Of a DNA stretch of 64,000 bases, positions 54,800-63,436 are shown piece by piece. Made by a program: the position numbers and the translations under genes. The DNA comes from Tessaracoccus sp. MC1865 (GTDB lineage: Bacteria > Actinomycetota > Actinomycetes > Propionibacteriales > Propionibacteriaceae). Each line of letters begins with the position of its first letter. Within the stretch, counting starts at the first letter, position 1. Below the pieces are notes generated by a model. It saw only the letters and a program-made list of their open reading frames with translations. It was not told where the DNA came from and searched no databases. The stretch spans positions 1,984,001 to 2,048,000 of the forward strand of contig NZ_CP072596.1 in NCBI RefSeq assembly GCF_017815535.1, given 5' to 3'.

Positions 54800-55999
54800 T
54801 CAACTCTCCATCGCGTCGACGTCGATCGGGAACCTGAGTTCCCATTCTGCCCCAGCACCGGGCGAGGATTTCAGGATCGCCGAACCGCCCAGGGCCGCCA
54901 TGCGGCCCACGATCGAGTCGCGGATGCCCATCCGGCCATTGGCTGCGGCGGCCTCCACCTGCTGGGCGCTCATGCCGACGCCATTGTCGCGGACCCAGAG
55001 GATCACCTCGTCGCACATCTCCTGGTCCAGCAGGATCCAGACCCGGGCGTCCGGGCCGGCGTGTTCCTCCACGTTGTTGAGGATCTCCGCCAGCGCGGCC
55101 TCGATCTCGTCCGCCAGGGGCCGCGGGATCTCCACGAGGCTGGCCATGGTGGCGACGGTGACCTTGGATGATTCGTACTTGTCGAGGACGGCCGCCAGGT
55201 CGACGGTGGTGGTGGGCTCGACGTCGAGCACGTCGCGGTCCTGCAGGTGCGAGCGCAGCTGCATCTCGGACTCACGCGCCAGCGCCGCGAGCCGGATGCC
55301 GCGGGGCCCGAGCGACGGGCCTTCCCGCTCGACGAGGGCCAGCACCTGGAGGGCGCCGTCGTGCACGAGCCTGGAGAGCCGCTCCCGTTCGCCGAGGGCC
55401 GCCGAGCGGACGCGCTCCTGCTCCTGCTCCACGATCGTGGCCCGGAACTGGGAGATCAACACGCCCAGGCAGGCCGTGAACAGGATCATGACGAAGCTGC
55501 TCCCGAGCCGTTCGAGGCTGAAGTGCGAGGGCACCATCAACGTCGAACCGGCGATGACGACGGAAAACACCACGCCGTAACGGACGCTGTTGAACAGGGC
55601 GGCATAGGCAGCCGCGCCGCCCGCCCAGTAGCCCGCCAGCGTCAGCGGCGCCCCTCCGGGCGGTAGGACCAGGGAGGTGAAGAGCACGATCGTCACGGTG
55701 ACGCCCAGATCTGCCAGATGCGCGGCGCGGGTGCGCTTCGACGGCTTGCGCATCCGCAGCGAGATGAAGATGTGCCAGAACACGAGCGCCATCGTGGCCA
55801 CGATCACGCCCAGCCGGTTGTCGGCGCGGGGCAACACGAGCAGGAAGTTCACCAGCACCACGTGGAGGCCCAACAGACCCCGGGCCACCTCCACGACGGT
55901 GTAGACCCTGCTCAGCACGTCGTGCCGGTCGCGGTACCAGAGGGTGAACGGGCGCAGGCCCCGTGCTGCCTGCGCCTCGTTCCACTGTGTGTCAGGCAT
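54800..55999 (-). CDS. macS: Membrane sensor histidine kinase (MacS-like)
   Basis: 399 residues. N-terminal sensor with about five or six membrane helices (about 30-180), then a short linker, dimerisation/phosphoacceptor segment RLSRLVHDGALQVLALV (about 205-221; His of VHDGALQ), and HATPase domain with AEILNNVEEHAGPD (N box), WVRDNGVGMS (G1) and GRMGIRDSIVGRMAALGG (G2). Fits the HisKA_3 class that pairs with NarL regulators. ATG 55999 lies inside the plsC 3' end (8-nt overlap), so plsC-macS-macR form one operon. Confidence 0.88.
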   Translation of the reverse strand: MPDTQWNEAQAARGLRPFTLWYRDRHDVLSRVYTVVEVARGLLGLHVVLVNFLLVLPRADNRLGVIVATMALVFWHIFISLRMRKPSKRTRAAHLADLGVTVTIVLFTSLVLPPGGAPLTLAGYWAGGAAAYAALFNSVRYGVVFSVVIAGSTLMVPSHFSLERLGSSFVMILFTACLGVLISQFRATIVEQEQERVRSAALGERERLSRLVHDGALQVLALVEREGPSLGPRGIRLAALARESEMQLRSHLQDRDVLDVEPTTTVDLAAVLDKYESSKVTVATMASLVEIPRPLADEIEAALAEILNNVEEHAGPDARVWILLDQEMCDEVILWVRDNGVGMSAQQVEAAAANGRMGIRDSIVGRMAALGGSAILKSSPGAGAEWELRFPIDVDAMES

Positions 56000-56774
56000 C
56001 AGAGGCGGCCTGCTCCACCGGGGGCCCCTCCCCACCGGGGCGGGGCCGCACGAACTCGTCGGAACCGATGTCCCTGAGATCGCCGTGCTTCACCCGCGTG
56101 GCGTACACGTCTGCGTATTCCTGGCCGGTGAGTTGCTGGATCGCGGCCAGGGTCTCGTCCGTCACCCAGCGCAGCAGCGCCGTGTTGGGCTTCGCGGTGG
56201 CGTGGGCGGAGAAGTCGAGGGGCTTGCCGATGATCACGACGGGGCGGCGCACCCACGGCAGGCCGAAGGGACCCTTGAAGGACTTGGTGCCGGTGACGCC
56301 CACCGGGATCACGGGCACATTGTTGCTGAGCGCCATGCGGGCCATGCCCGTCTTTCCCTTGTACAGGCGGCCGTCGGGCGAGCGCGTGCCCTCGGGGTAG
56401 ATGCCCACCACGTTGCCCTCGGCGAGCACGGAGGTGATGCTGCCGAGCGCCTGCGCGCTGGCGCGGCCTCCGCTGCGGTCCATGGGCACCATGCCCACGT
56501 TCTTCAGGAACCAGGCCACGATCTTGCTGCCCAGCCCGCCCTCGCCGGAGAACAGTTCCGCCTTGGCGGGGAAGATGATCCGGCGCGGCATGCTGGCGGG
56601 CAGCACCAGGGAATCGAAGGCGGCGATGTGGTTGCTGGCCAGGATCGCGCCGCCCTGCCTGGGGAAGTTCTCCTTCCCGATCACCTTCGTGCCATAGCCG
56701 TACTTCACCATGGGCGTGAAGATGACGTACTTGAAGAACTGGTACCACATGGGCGGCAGTCTAATCTCTGTCAT
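55992..56774 (-). CDS. plsC: 1-acylglycerol-3-phosphate acyltransferase (PlsC-like)
   Basis: 260 residues, one acyltransferase domain. Motif I NHIAAFDS (HxxxxD, about 48-55), LPASMPRRIIFPAKAELF, the EGTRS box in VVGIYPEGTRSPDG (about 119-132), and VPVIPVGVTGT. Acylates lysophosphatidate or a related lysolipid at the inner membrane face; corresponds to Rv2182c. ATG 56774 or, more like the homologues, ATG 56750 (MWYQFFKYVIF); neither has a good Shine-Dalgarno sequence. Ten nucleotides separate 56774 from the divergent hydrolase start. Confidence 0.9.
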   Translation of the reverse strand: MTEIRLPPMWYQFFKYVIFTPMVKYGYGTKVIGKENFPRQGGAILASNHIAAFDSLVLPASMPRRIIFPAKAELFSGEGGLGSKIVAWFLKNVGMVPMDRSGGRASAQALGSITSVLAEGNVVGIYPEGTRSPDGRLYKGKTGMARMALSNNVPVIPVGVTGTKSFKGPFGLPWVRRPVVIIGKPLDFSAHATAKPNTALLRWVTDETLAAIQQLTGQEYADVYATRVKHGDLRDIGSDEFVRPRPGGEGPPVEQAASDA

Positions 56775-56783
56775 CGTAGGAAG

Positions 56784-57560
56784 ATGACTACCTCCTACAG
56801 CGTCCGGAATGAGGCGCGCCCGTTCCGGGGTGGACAGGGCGACATCGGTGTCGTCATGTGCCACGGATTCACCGGGACCGTCGGAAGCCTGCGACCCTGG
56901 GCCGAAGGGCTGGCTGAGCCCGACGGCGACTGGCCCGGGGTCCGGGTCCTGGCCCCGCGGCTCCCTGGCCACGGGACACATTGGCGCGACCTGGCACGCA
57001 CCAGGTGGTGGGACTGGTACAACGCCGTCGAGGACGCGTACGTCGACCTGGCCTCCACCTGCAGCACGGTGTTCGTCGCCGGCCTCTCGATGGGCGGCGC
57101 GCTGGCGCTGCAGCTGGCCGCAGCCCACCCTGTGGGTGGCACCCTGCTGGTGAACCCCTCCCTCGGCACCAGGGACCGCCGCGTCGCCCCAGCGGTGAAG
57201 ATCCACCGGCTGCTGCCGCCTCAGCGCGGCATCGCCTCCGACATCGCGCTGGCCGGGGTGGAGGAGCCGGCCTACTCGCGCTTCTCCGTGACCAGCCTCG
57301 CCACGATGGCCGAGCTGTGGGCAGACACCCGGGCGAAGCTGCACCGGATCCCCGGCCCCGTGCTCCTGATGGCCTCGACGGTGGACCACGTCGTGGACGG
57401 CCTCAGCCGCGAGGTGATCCGCCGGGACATGGCGGAGGTCGTGGATGTCGAACTGACGCGCAGCTACCACGTCGCCACCCTCGACCACGACGCCGGCCGG
57501 ATCGTCGCCGAATCCCGCCGCTTCATCACGGGGCGCAGTGCAGCGCCCTCAGTGCGCTGA
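56784..57560 (+). CDS. Alpha/beta hydrolase (carboxylesterase/monoacylglycerol lipase type)
   Basis: 258 residues. Oxyanion motif VVMCHGFTGTVGSLR (about 24-38), nucleophile elbow VAGLSMGGALAL with Ser (about 96-107), catalytic Asp in STVDHVVD (about 199-206) and His in SYHVATLDHD (about 227-236). The set and spacing match Est30-like carboxylesterases and monoglyceride lipases. Facing plsC, it probably handles acylglycerol or related lipids (inference). Start ATG 56784 with AGGAAG nearby; stop lies 3 nt from the convergent NlpC/P60 gene's stop. Confidence 0.9.
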   Translation: MTTSYSVRNEARPFRGGQGDIGVVMCHGFTGTVGSLRPWAEGLAEPDGDWPGVRVLAPRLPGHGTHWRDLARTRWWDWYNAVEDAYVDLASTCSTVFVAGLSMGGALALQLAAAHPVGGTLLVNPSLGTRDRRVAPAVKIHRLLPPQRGIASDIALAGVEEPAYSRFSVTSLATMAELWADTRAKLHRIPGPVLLMASTVDHVVDGLSREVIRRDMAEVVDVELTRSYHVATLDHDAGRIVAESRRFITGRSAAPSVR

Positions 57561-57563
57561 GGG
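57546..57563. terminator. Hairpin between convergent genes
   Basis: CCCTCAG (57546-57552) and CTGAGGG (57557-57563) around a TGCG loop. It includes the stop of the hydrolase gene and abuts that of the NlpC/P60 gene, so it can serve both. No T-run, hence moderate confidence. Confidence 0.5.
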
Positions 57564-58670
57564 TCAGCCGATGACCCGGCGGGCGCCGGTGAAGGGCATC
57601 GAGTTGAGGCCGGCCACCCGTACGCCGGAGCGCGGGTTGGCGGCGTCGACGATCTTGCCGTTGCCGATGTAGATGCCCACGTGGCTCACGGGGCTGTAGT
57701 AGAAGACGAGGTCTCCCGGCTGGAGTTCCGACTTCGACACCTTGTAGCCGGCCGAACTCCACTGCGTGCGCGAGGAGCGCGACAGGTTGACGCCCACCTG
57801 GCGGTAGGCCCAGCTGGTGAGGCCGGAGCAGTCGAACGTGTTTTCACCCGAGGTGCCCCACACGTAACGCTTGCCGACCTTGCTGAGCGCCGCGTTGACG
57901 ACGTCCTGTGCACGACCGGAGGCGGCAGGTGCGGGGGCGGCCGGCTCGGCGGGCGCCGCTGCTGCGGGTGCGGCCGGCGCTGCACCTGGCGCCGCGGGAG
58001 CCGCCGCGGCTGTCTGCGCACGGGCCGCGCGCAGTTCGGCGCGGCGCTGCGCTTCTTCCGCCTGGCGGACCCGCTCGGCCTCCAGCCTGGCGAGGCGCTC
58101 GCGCTCCTCAGCGGAGAGGCGCTTGTAGACAGCCTCCGCCTCAGCCTCCTTGGCGTCGTAGTCTTCGGCCAGCTCCACCTTGGCGGCGTGTTCCTTCTTC
58201 AGGGCGGCCTCGGTGGTGGCGGCGTCCTCGCGCAGGGTGGTGAGCTTCGCCTGGACGAGTTGCAGCTGCTGGATCCCGGCGTTGCTGCGGTCCACTTCGC
58301 TGTGCAGGGTGGCCAGGCCGCTGAGGAAATTGTCTGAGGAGCTGCTGAGCAGCAGCTGCGCCGTGAGGGAGACCGAATCGTGCTGCAGTTGGAATGCGGC
58401 CACGTCGCCGAGTTCCGAGGACAGCTTCCCGACCTTCTCCTCCTGCGTCTGCACGTCGGTCTTCAGCCGCGCCAGCTTCTTCTCCGCCTGCGCAGCGCGG
58501 TCATGGGACTCGATGATCTGCTGGTCGATGGCCGAGGACTCCTGCTGGATGCGCTCCAGCTCCGCCCGGGCCTGTTCGACGGCTTGGGGGTCCGCGCTGG
58601 CCACGACGGTTCCGGTGAGGATGACAGCTGAGGTGAGTACAGCGGCGACGGCGGCACGAACTCGGTTCAC
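57564..58670 (-). CDS. Secreted NlpC/P60 peptidoglycan endopeptidase
   Basis: 368 residues: signal peptide (about 1-27, ending VVASADP), a long coiled coil (about 28-210) that resembles the autoinhibitory region of RipA/RipC proteins, an Ala/Pro linker (about 215-255) and the NlpC/P60 domain with Cys in TFDCSGLTSWAYRQ, His in SPVSHVGIYIGNG and a third polar residue in DAANP. Cleaves the D-Glu-DAP bond of stem peptides; matches Rv2190c in position. GTG 58670 is chosen because GGAG lies 5 nt upstream; an ATG nine codons further up lacks one. Confidence 0.92.
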   Translation of the reverse strand: MNRVRAAVAAVLTSAVILTGTVVASADPQAVEQARAELERIQQESSAIDQQIIESHDRAAQAEKKLARLKTDVQTQEEKVGKLSSELGDVAAFQLQHDSVSLTAQLLLSSSSDNFLSGLATLHSEVDRSNAGIQQLQLVQAKLTTLREDAATTEAALKKEHAAKVELAEDYDAKEAEAEAVYKRLSAEERERLARLEAERVRQAEEAQRRAELRAARAQTAAAAPAAPGAAPAAPAAAAPAEPAAPAPAASGRAQDVVNAALSKVGKRYVWGTSGENTFDCSGLTSWAYRQVGVNLSRSSRTQWSSAGYKVSKSELQPGDLVFYYSPVSHVGIYIGNGKIVDAANPRSGVRVAGLNSMPFTGARRVIG

Positions 58671-58789
58671 GGAAGCTCCAGTGGTGGCGGACAGCATATC
58701 TGAGAGAATCCTAAGCTCTTTTCAGGCTTTCTCAAAGTCCTGTCCACGGACTCGCTTAATGGGGTGCGGGATTTGTCGGCACCGGCGAT

Positions 58790-58795
58790 TATCGT
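58790..58795 (+). promoter_or_regulatory. Putative -10 of the UvrC-like nuclease (leaderless type)
   Basis: TATCGT ends 7 nt before the ATG at 58803; no ribosome-binding site. Confidence 0.45.
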
Positions 58796-58802
58796 CTCCC
58801 TC

Positions 58803-60536
58803 ATGTCTGCCACCGCCTTCTCCCAGCCGTCCTTCGAGGACCTCGGCGTACCGCTCCCGGACGTCACCTTCGTCGTGGTGGACCTGGAGACCACCGGCGG
58901 GGCGGCAGATTCCGAGATCACCGAGTTCGGCGCGGTCAAGGTCCGTGGCGGCGAGGTGCTCGGGGAGTTCCAGACGCTCGTGCGCCCCTCGGCACCCATC
59001 CCGCCCATGATCCAGGTGCTCACCGGCATCACCAATCAGATGGTGGCGGGCGCCCCTCCCCTGTCCCAGGTGCTGCCGGCCTTCGCGGAGTTCGCCGCCG
59101 GCGCGGCACTGGTGGCCCACAACGCGCGTTTCGACACCGGCTTCCTGCGCCGCGGCTACGAGCAACTGGGCATGACCTGGCCACGCCCCACCGTGATCGA
59201 CACGGTCGCGGTGGCCCGCACGGCGCTCATGCGCGACGAGGTGCCCAACTGCAAGCTCGCCACGTTGGCGCGCTACTTCCGCGCCACCACCGAGCCCAAC
59301 CACCGGGCGCTCAGCGATGCCCGGGCCACCGTCGACGTGCTGCACGGGCTGCTGGCCCGCGTGGGCAACCTCGGCGTGCACACTCTGGAGGACCTCACGG
59401 AGTTCGCCCTCCAGGTCTCGCCGGACAGGCGGGCCAAGCGGGTCTGGGCCCAGGACGCCCCGGAGACGGCCGGCGTCTACTTCTTCGTGACGGATTCGAC
59501 GGCGGCAGACGGCAGCCCGAAGCGCGAAGTGCTCTACGTGGGTAAGTCCAACAACCTCAAGCGGAGGGTGCGGTCCTACTTCTCGGCGGCTGAGAAGCGC
59601 GGCCGCATCCACGAGATGGTCCGGGTGGCCACCGGCGTCGAGTTCATCTCCTGCGCCACGGACCTGGAGGCGGAGGTGCGGGAGCTGCGCATGATCGAGT
59701 CGCTGGCGCCCCGGTACAACCGGCGGTCGAAGAACCAGCGCAAGCTCACCTGGCTGAAGCTCACCGACGAGGCGTTCCCCCGGCTGTCCGTCGTCACCTC
59801 GGTGCGCGACGGCGCGCCGCACTTCGGGCCGTTCCGCAGCCGCGACGCCGCCAACGAAGCAGCGCTCACGCTGTACGACGCCTTCAAGTTGCGGCGCTGC
59901 ACGCCGCGCCTCTCCAGGAAGACGGCGTCGGCATCGTGCGCCCTCGCGGAGATGGGCCGCTGCCTTGCCCCCTGCGAACTCGGGGCAGGCGCTGAGGGCT
60001 ACGGCGCCGTGGTGGAGGAGGTGCGCAGCAGTTGGGAGACCGACGTGCGCCCCGTGCTCCGCAGCGTGCGGGGCCGTCTGAGCAAGCTCGTCGGGCAGGA
60101 ACGCTACGAGGAGGCCGGCGAGGTGGCGGAGCGGCTCACCGCGTACTACCGCACCTCCCTGCGGTTCCACCGCGTGCGGTCGCTGGCCAGGTGCCGCCAG
60201 TTGGTGGCCGCCGTCCCCTCGGCGGAGGGCTGGGACATCCACGTCATCCGCTACGGACGGCTGGCCGCGGCCACCACGGCGCCCTCGCCCCGGGCGCGCA
60301 TCGCGGCGGAGGAAGCCGTCGCGCTGGCGGAGACGGTGCTGCCCGTTACGGGGGGCTGGCCCGCCGCCAGCATCGAGGAGGCGGAGCGGGTCGCTTCCTG
60401 GCTTGAGCTGCCCGGGGTCCGCCTCATCGAGACGGACGGGAGCTGGGAATGGCCGCTGAACGCGGGCCTCCCCGAGGGCGCCCTCCCCCGGGAACTACTC
60501 GGCGAGCAGCCCCTCTCGGAACTGCTCGCCTCGTGA
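58803..60536 (+). CDS. DnaQ exonuclease-GIY-YIG (UvrC-like) fusion
   Basis: 577 residues. DEDDh exonuclease domain (about 15-190): VVVDLETTGG (Asp, Glu), HNARFDTGFLRRG (Asp), HRALSDARATVDVL (His, Asp). Then a GIY-YIG nuclease domain (about 215-310): GVYFFV, VLYVGKSNNLKRRVRSYF, and Glu near DLEAEVRELRMIESL. A UvrC-like RERYEEAGEVAERL (here QERYEEAGEVAERL, about 430) suggests UvrB contact. It lacks the C-terminal endonuclease-V half of UvrC. Orthologous in layout to Rv2191. Predicted repair nuclease; exact role unknown. Start set by a TANNNT hexamer 7 nt upstream. Confidence 0.92.
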   Translation: MSATAFSQPSFEDLGVPLPDVTFVVVDLETTGGAADSEITEFGAVKVRGGEVLGEFQTLVRPSAPIPPMIQVLTGITNQMVAGAPPLSQVLPAFAEFAAGAALVAHNARFDTGFLRRGYEQLGMTWPRPTVIDTVAVARTALMRDEVPNCKLATLARYFRATTEPNHRALSDARATVDVLHGLLARVGNLGVHTLEDLTEFALQVSPDRRAKRVWAQDAPETAGVYFFVTDSTAADGSPKREVLYVGKSNNLKRRVRSYFSAAEKRGRIHEMVRVATGVEFISCATDLEAEVRELRMIESLAPRYNRRSKNQRKLTWLKLTDEAFPRLSVVTSVRDGAPHFGPFRSRDAANEAALTLYDAFKLRRCTPRLSRKTASASCALAEMGRCLAPCELGAGAEGYGAVVEEVRSSWETDVRPVLRSVRGRLSKLVGQERYEEAGEVAERLTAYYRTSLRFHRVRSLARCRQLVAAVPSAEGWDIHVIRYGRLAAATTAPSPRARIAAEEAVALAETVLPVTGGWPAASIEEAERVASWLELPGVRLIETDGSWEWPLNAGLPEGALPRELLGEQPLSELLAS

Positions 60537-60559
60537 TCGCTGGTTGAACCGGCGAGGGG

Positions 60560-61069
60560 TCAGGAGATCTCGACGGTCTCGATCACGACGGGCTCGGCCG
60601 GACGGTCGCCGGAGCCGGTGCGCGTTCTGGAGATGGAGTCGACCACCTTCTGGCTGGCCGGGTCCTTGACCTCACCGAAGATGGTGTGGCGGTTGTTCAG
60701 GTGCGGAGTGGGGCCGGCCGTGATGAAGAATTGGGAGCCGTTGGTGCCGGGGCCCGCGTTGGCCATGGCCAGGAGGTAGGGGCGGTTGAACTGCAGCTCG
60801 GGGTGGAACTCGTCGGCGAACGTGTAGCCGGGGCCGCCACGGCCGTCACCGCGGGGGCAGCCACCCTGGATCATGAAGCCGTCGATCACGCGGTGGAAGG
60901 TCAGCCCGTCATAGTACTTGCCCGTGGTGGTCTCACCGGTCTTGGCGTCGGCGTATTCCTTGGTGCCGTTGGCGAGGCCGACGAAGTTCTCGACGGTCTT
61001 GGGGGCGTGGTTGTCGAAGAGTTCGATGACGATGTCACCGTGGTTGGTCTTGAGGGTAGCGGTGGTCAC
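60560..61069 (-). CDS. Cyclophilin-type peptidyl-prolyl isomerase
   Basis: 169 residues, a single cytoplasmic cyclophilin domain. Conserved: FHRVIDGFMIQGG (Arg of the active site), FADEFHPELQF, LAMANAGPGTNGSQFFI and LNNRHTIFGEV. Catalyses Xaa-Pro isomerisation in folding. GTG 61069 has AAAGGA upstream with correct spacing; an upstream ATG eight codons earlier is possible. Convergent with the UvrC-like gene and divergent from the sunset-domain gene. Confidence 0.94.
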   Translation of the reverse strand: MTTATLKTNHGDIVIELFDNHAPKTVENFVGLANGTKEYADAKTGETTTGKYYDGLTFHRVIDGFMIQGGCPRGDGRGGPGYTFADEFHPELQFNRPYLLAMANAGPGTNGSQFFITAGPTPHLNNRHTIFGEVKDPASQKVVDSISRTRTGSGDRPAEPVVIETVEIS

Positions 61070-61229
61070 GCGCTGTCCTTTCTGAGGATTCACTGGAGGC
61101 CCAGTCTGTCAGAAGGGCCGAAACGACTGCGAAGCGCCGGGTGAAGTTGGGCCAATCGTCTTGAGTGGACCCTACAAGCAGGTAGCGTGGAATCTGCTCG
61201 ATCACGAGCCACAACCATGGGAGGAACTT

Positions 61230-62117
61230 GTGAGAAGGTCACAAGAACTGAAGAAGGCCGCCGCAGAGACAGCTTCTGCCGCCGCCGTGTATTCAACCGC
61301 CGCTCTGAAGGAGGGCCTGGACCGCGCCCAGATCATGCTGGCGGATCTTCAGAAGCAGGCCGCACCCGTCCTGCACGACGCCAAGATCCGGACCGCGGAT
61401 TACGCGGCCAAGCGTCTCGACGATTTCGAGCCGCACCTGAAGGACGCCATGAGCAAGGTGGCCCCGGCCATCGAAGTCGCGCGGGAGCGGGTCGAGGACG
61501 ATCTGCTGCCCAAGGTCCAGGGGTTCCTGCACCATGCCGCTGAGCTCCCCGTCGTCGTCGAGGGCGGCAAGCGGGGCAAGGCAGCCCTGAAGGCGCTGAA
61601 GGGTGAGTTGGAGCCCGCTCCCAAGAAGAGCGGCTGGCGCACGTTCGGCAAGGTCCTCGCCATCGGCGCCATCGTGGCCGGTGCAGCCGCGGCGGTGCGC
61701 CACTTCCTGTCCCCGAAGGACGATGGCTGGACGGCCCATGAACCCTCCAAGGCCTACGTGAACAACAACGACACGTTCTCCAACGCGGCCAAGTTCGCCT
61801 CGGACACCGTCGAACCCACCGACGAGGTCGCCGAGCCGGCTGAGGACGAGGTGCAGGCCCAGGACGTGACCACCGAGACCACGCCTCCGGCGTCGGTGGT
61901 AGAGGACGCCGCGGCGCCCGGCACTGCCGCTGCCGGCTACGGCGACGGCTCCTACGTCGGCACCGAGCCCCCCGCAGGGTTCACCATCAAGGGCAACGAG
62001 CGCTCGAAGAAGTACCACGTCGAAGGCAGCGGCGGCTACGACCGCACCATCGCCGAGGTCTGGTTCAACTCGGAGGAGGCGGCTGAGGCTGCCGGCTTCA
62101 CGAGGGCGCAGCGCTGA
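61230..62117 (+). CDS. Sunset-domain protein with helical N-terminus
   Basis: 295 residues. N-terminal Ala/Lys/Glu-rich helical region (about 1-130), a membrane helix (about 148-163, VLAIGAIVAGAAAAVRHF), an acidic Thr/Pro-rich spacer (about 180-235) and a C-terminal domain (about 248-295) containing TIKGNERSKKYHVEG, YDRTIAEVWF and SEEAAEAAGF, the sunset-type ending known from small actinobacterial proteins. The N-terminus is like DUF5324 proteins found beside cyclophilin genes. Function unknown; probably membrane-attached. GTG 61230 has GGGAGGAA upstream; a longer frame starting at 61161 has none. Confidence 0.82.
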   Translation: MRRSQELKKAAAETASAAAVYSTAALKEGLDRAQIMLADLQKQAAPVLHDAKIRTADYAAKRLDDFEPHLKDAMSKVAPAIEVARERVEDDLLPKVQGFLHHAAELPVVVEGGKRGKAALKALKGELEPAPKKSGWRTFGKVLAIGAIVAGAAAAVRHFLSPKDDGWTAHEPSKAYVNNNDTFSNAAKFASDTVEPTDEVAEPAEDEVQAQDVTTETTPPASVVEDAAAPGTAAAGYGDGSYVGTEPPAGFTIKGNERSKKYHVEGSGGYDRTIAEVWFNSEEAAEAAGFTRAQR

Positions 62118-62136
62118 CGGCACTGCTCTGATCCCG

Positions 62137-62165
62137 CCGGGCGCCGACGCATTGTCGGCGCCCGG
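62137..62165 (+). terminator. Strong hairpin terminator after the sunset-domain gene
   Basis: Twelve-base-pair perfect stem (62137-62148 with 62154-62165), 5-nt loop, followed by TTCTATTGT. Just downstream of the stop at 62117. Confidence 0.85.
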
Positions 62166-62168
62166 TTC

Positions 62169-62174
62169 TATTGT
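62169..62174 (+). promoter_or_regulatory. Putative -10 of the YcaQ/AlkX gene (leaderless type)
   Basis: TATTGT ends 7 nt before the ATG at 62182, immediately after the preceding terminator. No ribosome-binding site. Confidence 0.45.
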
Positions 62175-62181
62175 GTAGCCC

Positions 62182-63384
62182 ATGCCCCGCCGTCTGAGTC
62201 CCGCCGCCGCACGGCGCATCGCCGTCGACGCCCAGGGCCTGGGACGGCCCCGGAAGGCAGCGGTGGGTCCGGCCGCGCTACGGGCGGTCGTCGCGCGGCT
62301 CGGGGTGCTGCAACTGGACACCGTCAACGTCTTCGAGCGCAGCCACTATCTGCCGCTCCTCTCCCGCCTCGGCCCGTATGACCGCGCGGTGCTGGACCGG
62401 CTCGTCCACCACGACCAGCGCGCCACCCGGCTGGGCAGCTTCACCGAATACCTCTCCCATGAGGCGGCCATCATGCCCGTGGCAGACTGGCCCCTGTGGG
62501 CGTGGCACCGGGCGCGACCCGAGCGGCCCGGCTGGGAGCGCTGGGCGCAGGAGAACGGGCGCCTCATCGACGAGGTGCTGGCCGAGTTCCACCTGTCCGG
62601 CCCCATGAGGGTCCGAGACCTCCACCACCCGCTGAACGCCCCCACCAGCGGGGGCTGGTGGAACAAGAACGACGTCTACTGGGCAGCGTCCAGGCTCTTC
62701 CGCAAGGGCGACATCGTCGTCGTGGGGCGTGACCGGTTCGAACGGGTCTATGGGGTCGCCGGCGACGTGCTCCCGCCAGAAGCGCGGGTCGCGGTGCCGG
62801 AGGACGAGGCCGTCATCGAACTCGTCCGCAGGGCCTCCGTCGCCCACGGTGTGGCCACCCTCGAGGACCTGGCGGATTATCCGCGGATCAAGCGGGCTCC
62901 TGCACAGAGGGCGGTCGATGTGCTGGTGGCGCGCGGAGAGCTCGAGCCGGTCGAGGTCGACGGCTGGGCCCGCACGGCGTGGTTGGCCACGGGTCAACGG
63001 GTACCACGCTCCGTGACAGCGGCCGCGTTGCTGTCGCCGTTCGACCCCCTGGTGTGGTTCCGCCCGCGCGCCGAGCGGGTGTTCGGTTTCCGCTACCGCA
63101 TCTCCATCTACACGCCGGCAGAGCAGCGCGAGCACGGCTACTACGTGCTGCCCGTGCTGGTCGACGACGAACTCGTCGGCCGCGTCGATCTCAAGGCCGA
63201 CAGGCAGGCCGGCGTCCTGCGGGTCCAGCATGCGCATGTGGAGCCGGCCAGCGCCCACCGGCGAGAGGAACTGGCCGCCCGGGTGGCGCCGCTGCTGGCA
63301 GAGGCCGCCGAATGGCAGGGTCTGGGCTCCGTGTCGTTCACGGGCCCCGGCACCTGGGTCGCTGCGCTGAAGCCCCACTTCTGA
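62182..63384 (+). CDS. ycaQ: YcaQ/AlkX-family DNA glycosylase
   Basis: 400 residues, HTH_42 (winged-helix repeats) family. The catalytic-type segment LGVLQLDTVNVFERSHYLPL (about 40-59) holds the QxD motif of AlkX/YcaQ, as opposed to the QxQ of AlkZ. C-terminal block SPFDPLVWFRPRAERVFGF (about 286-304) is typical. These enzymes unhook interstrand crosslinks and remove alkylated bases. Adjacent to other repair genes but with its own putative promoter. ATG 62182 set by the TATTGT hexamer 7 nt upstream. Confidence 0.9.
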   Translation: MPRRLSPAAARRIAVDAQGLGRPRKAAVGPAALRAVVARLGVLQLDTVNVFERSHYLPLLSRLGPYDRAVLDRLVHHDQRATRLGSFTEYLSHEAAIMPVADWPLWAWHRARPERPGWERWAQENGRLIDEVLAEFHLSGPMRVRDLHHPLNAPTSGGWWNKNDVYWAASRLFRKGDIVVVGRDRFERVYGVAGDVLPPEARVAVPEDEAVIELVRRASVAHGVATLEDLADYPRIKRAPAQRAVDVLVARGELEPVEVDGWARTAWLATGQRVPRSVTAAALLSPFDPLVWFRPRAERVFGFRYRISIYTPAEQREHGYYVLPVLVDDELVGRVDLKADRQAGVLRVQHAHVEPASAHRREELAARVAPLLAEAAEWQGLGSVSFTGPGTWVAALKPHF

Positions 63385-63424
63385 GTTGTCCACAGGAGCC
63401 GCCGGCCTGACCCTGTGCGCTCCC

Positions 63425-63430
63425 TAGTCT
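63425..63430 (+). promoter_or_regulatory. Putative -10 of the prepilin peptidase gene (leaderless type)
   Basis: TAGTCT ends 6 nt before the ATG at 63437; no ribosome-binding site. Confidence 0.4.
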
Positions 63431-63436
63431 CAGGCC

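Noticed and set aside
55944-56783. Plus-strand open frame in front of the hydrolase gene
   Set aside because: It is antisense to plsC and macS and shows the low-complexity composition of a GC-rich shadow frame; hydrolase homology starts at 56784.
56775-57488. Long in-frame upstream extension of plsC
   Set aside because: It is antisense to the alpha/beta hydrolase gene, and the acyltransferase homology begins at MWYQFFKYVIF.
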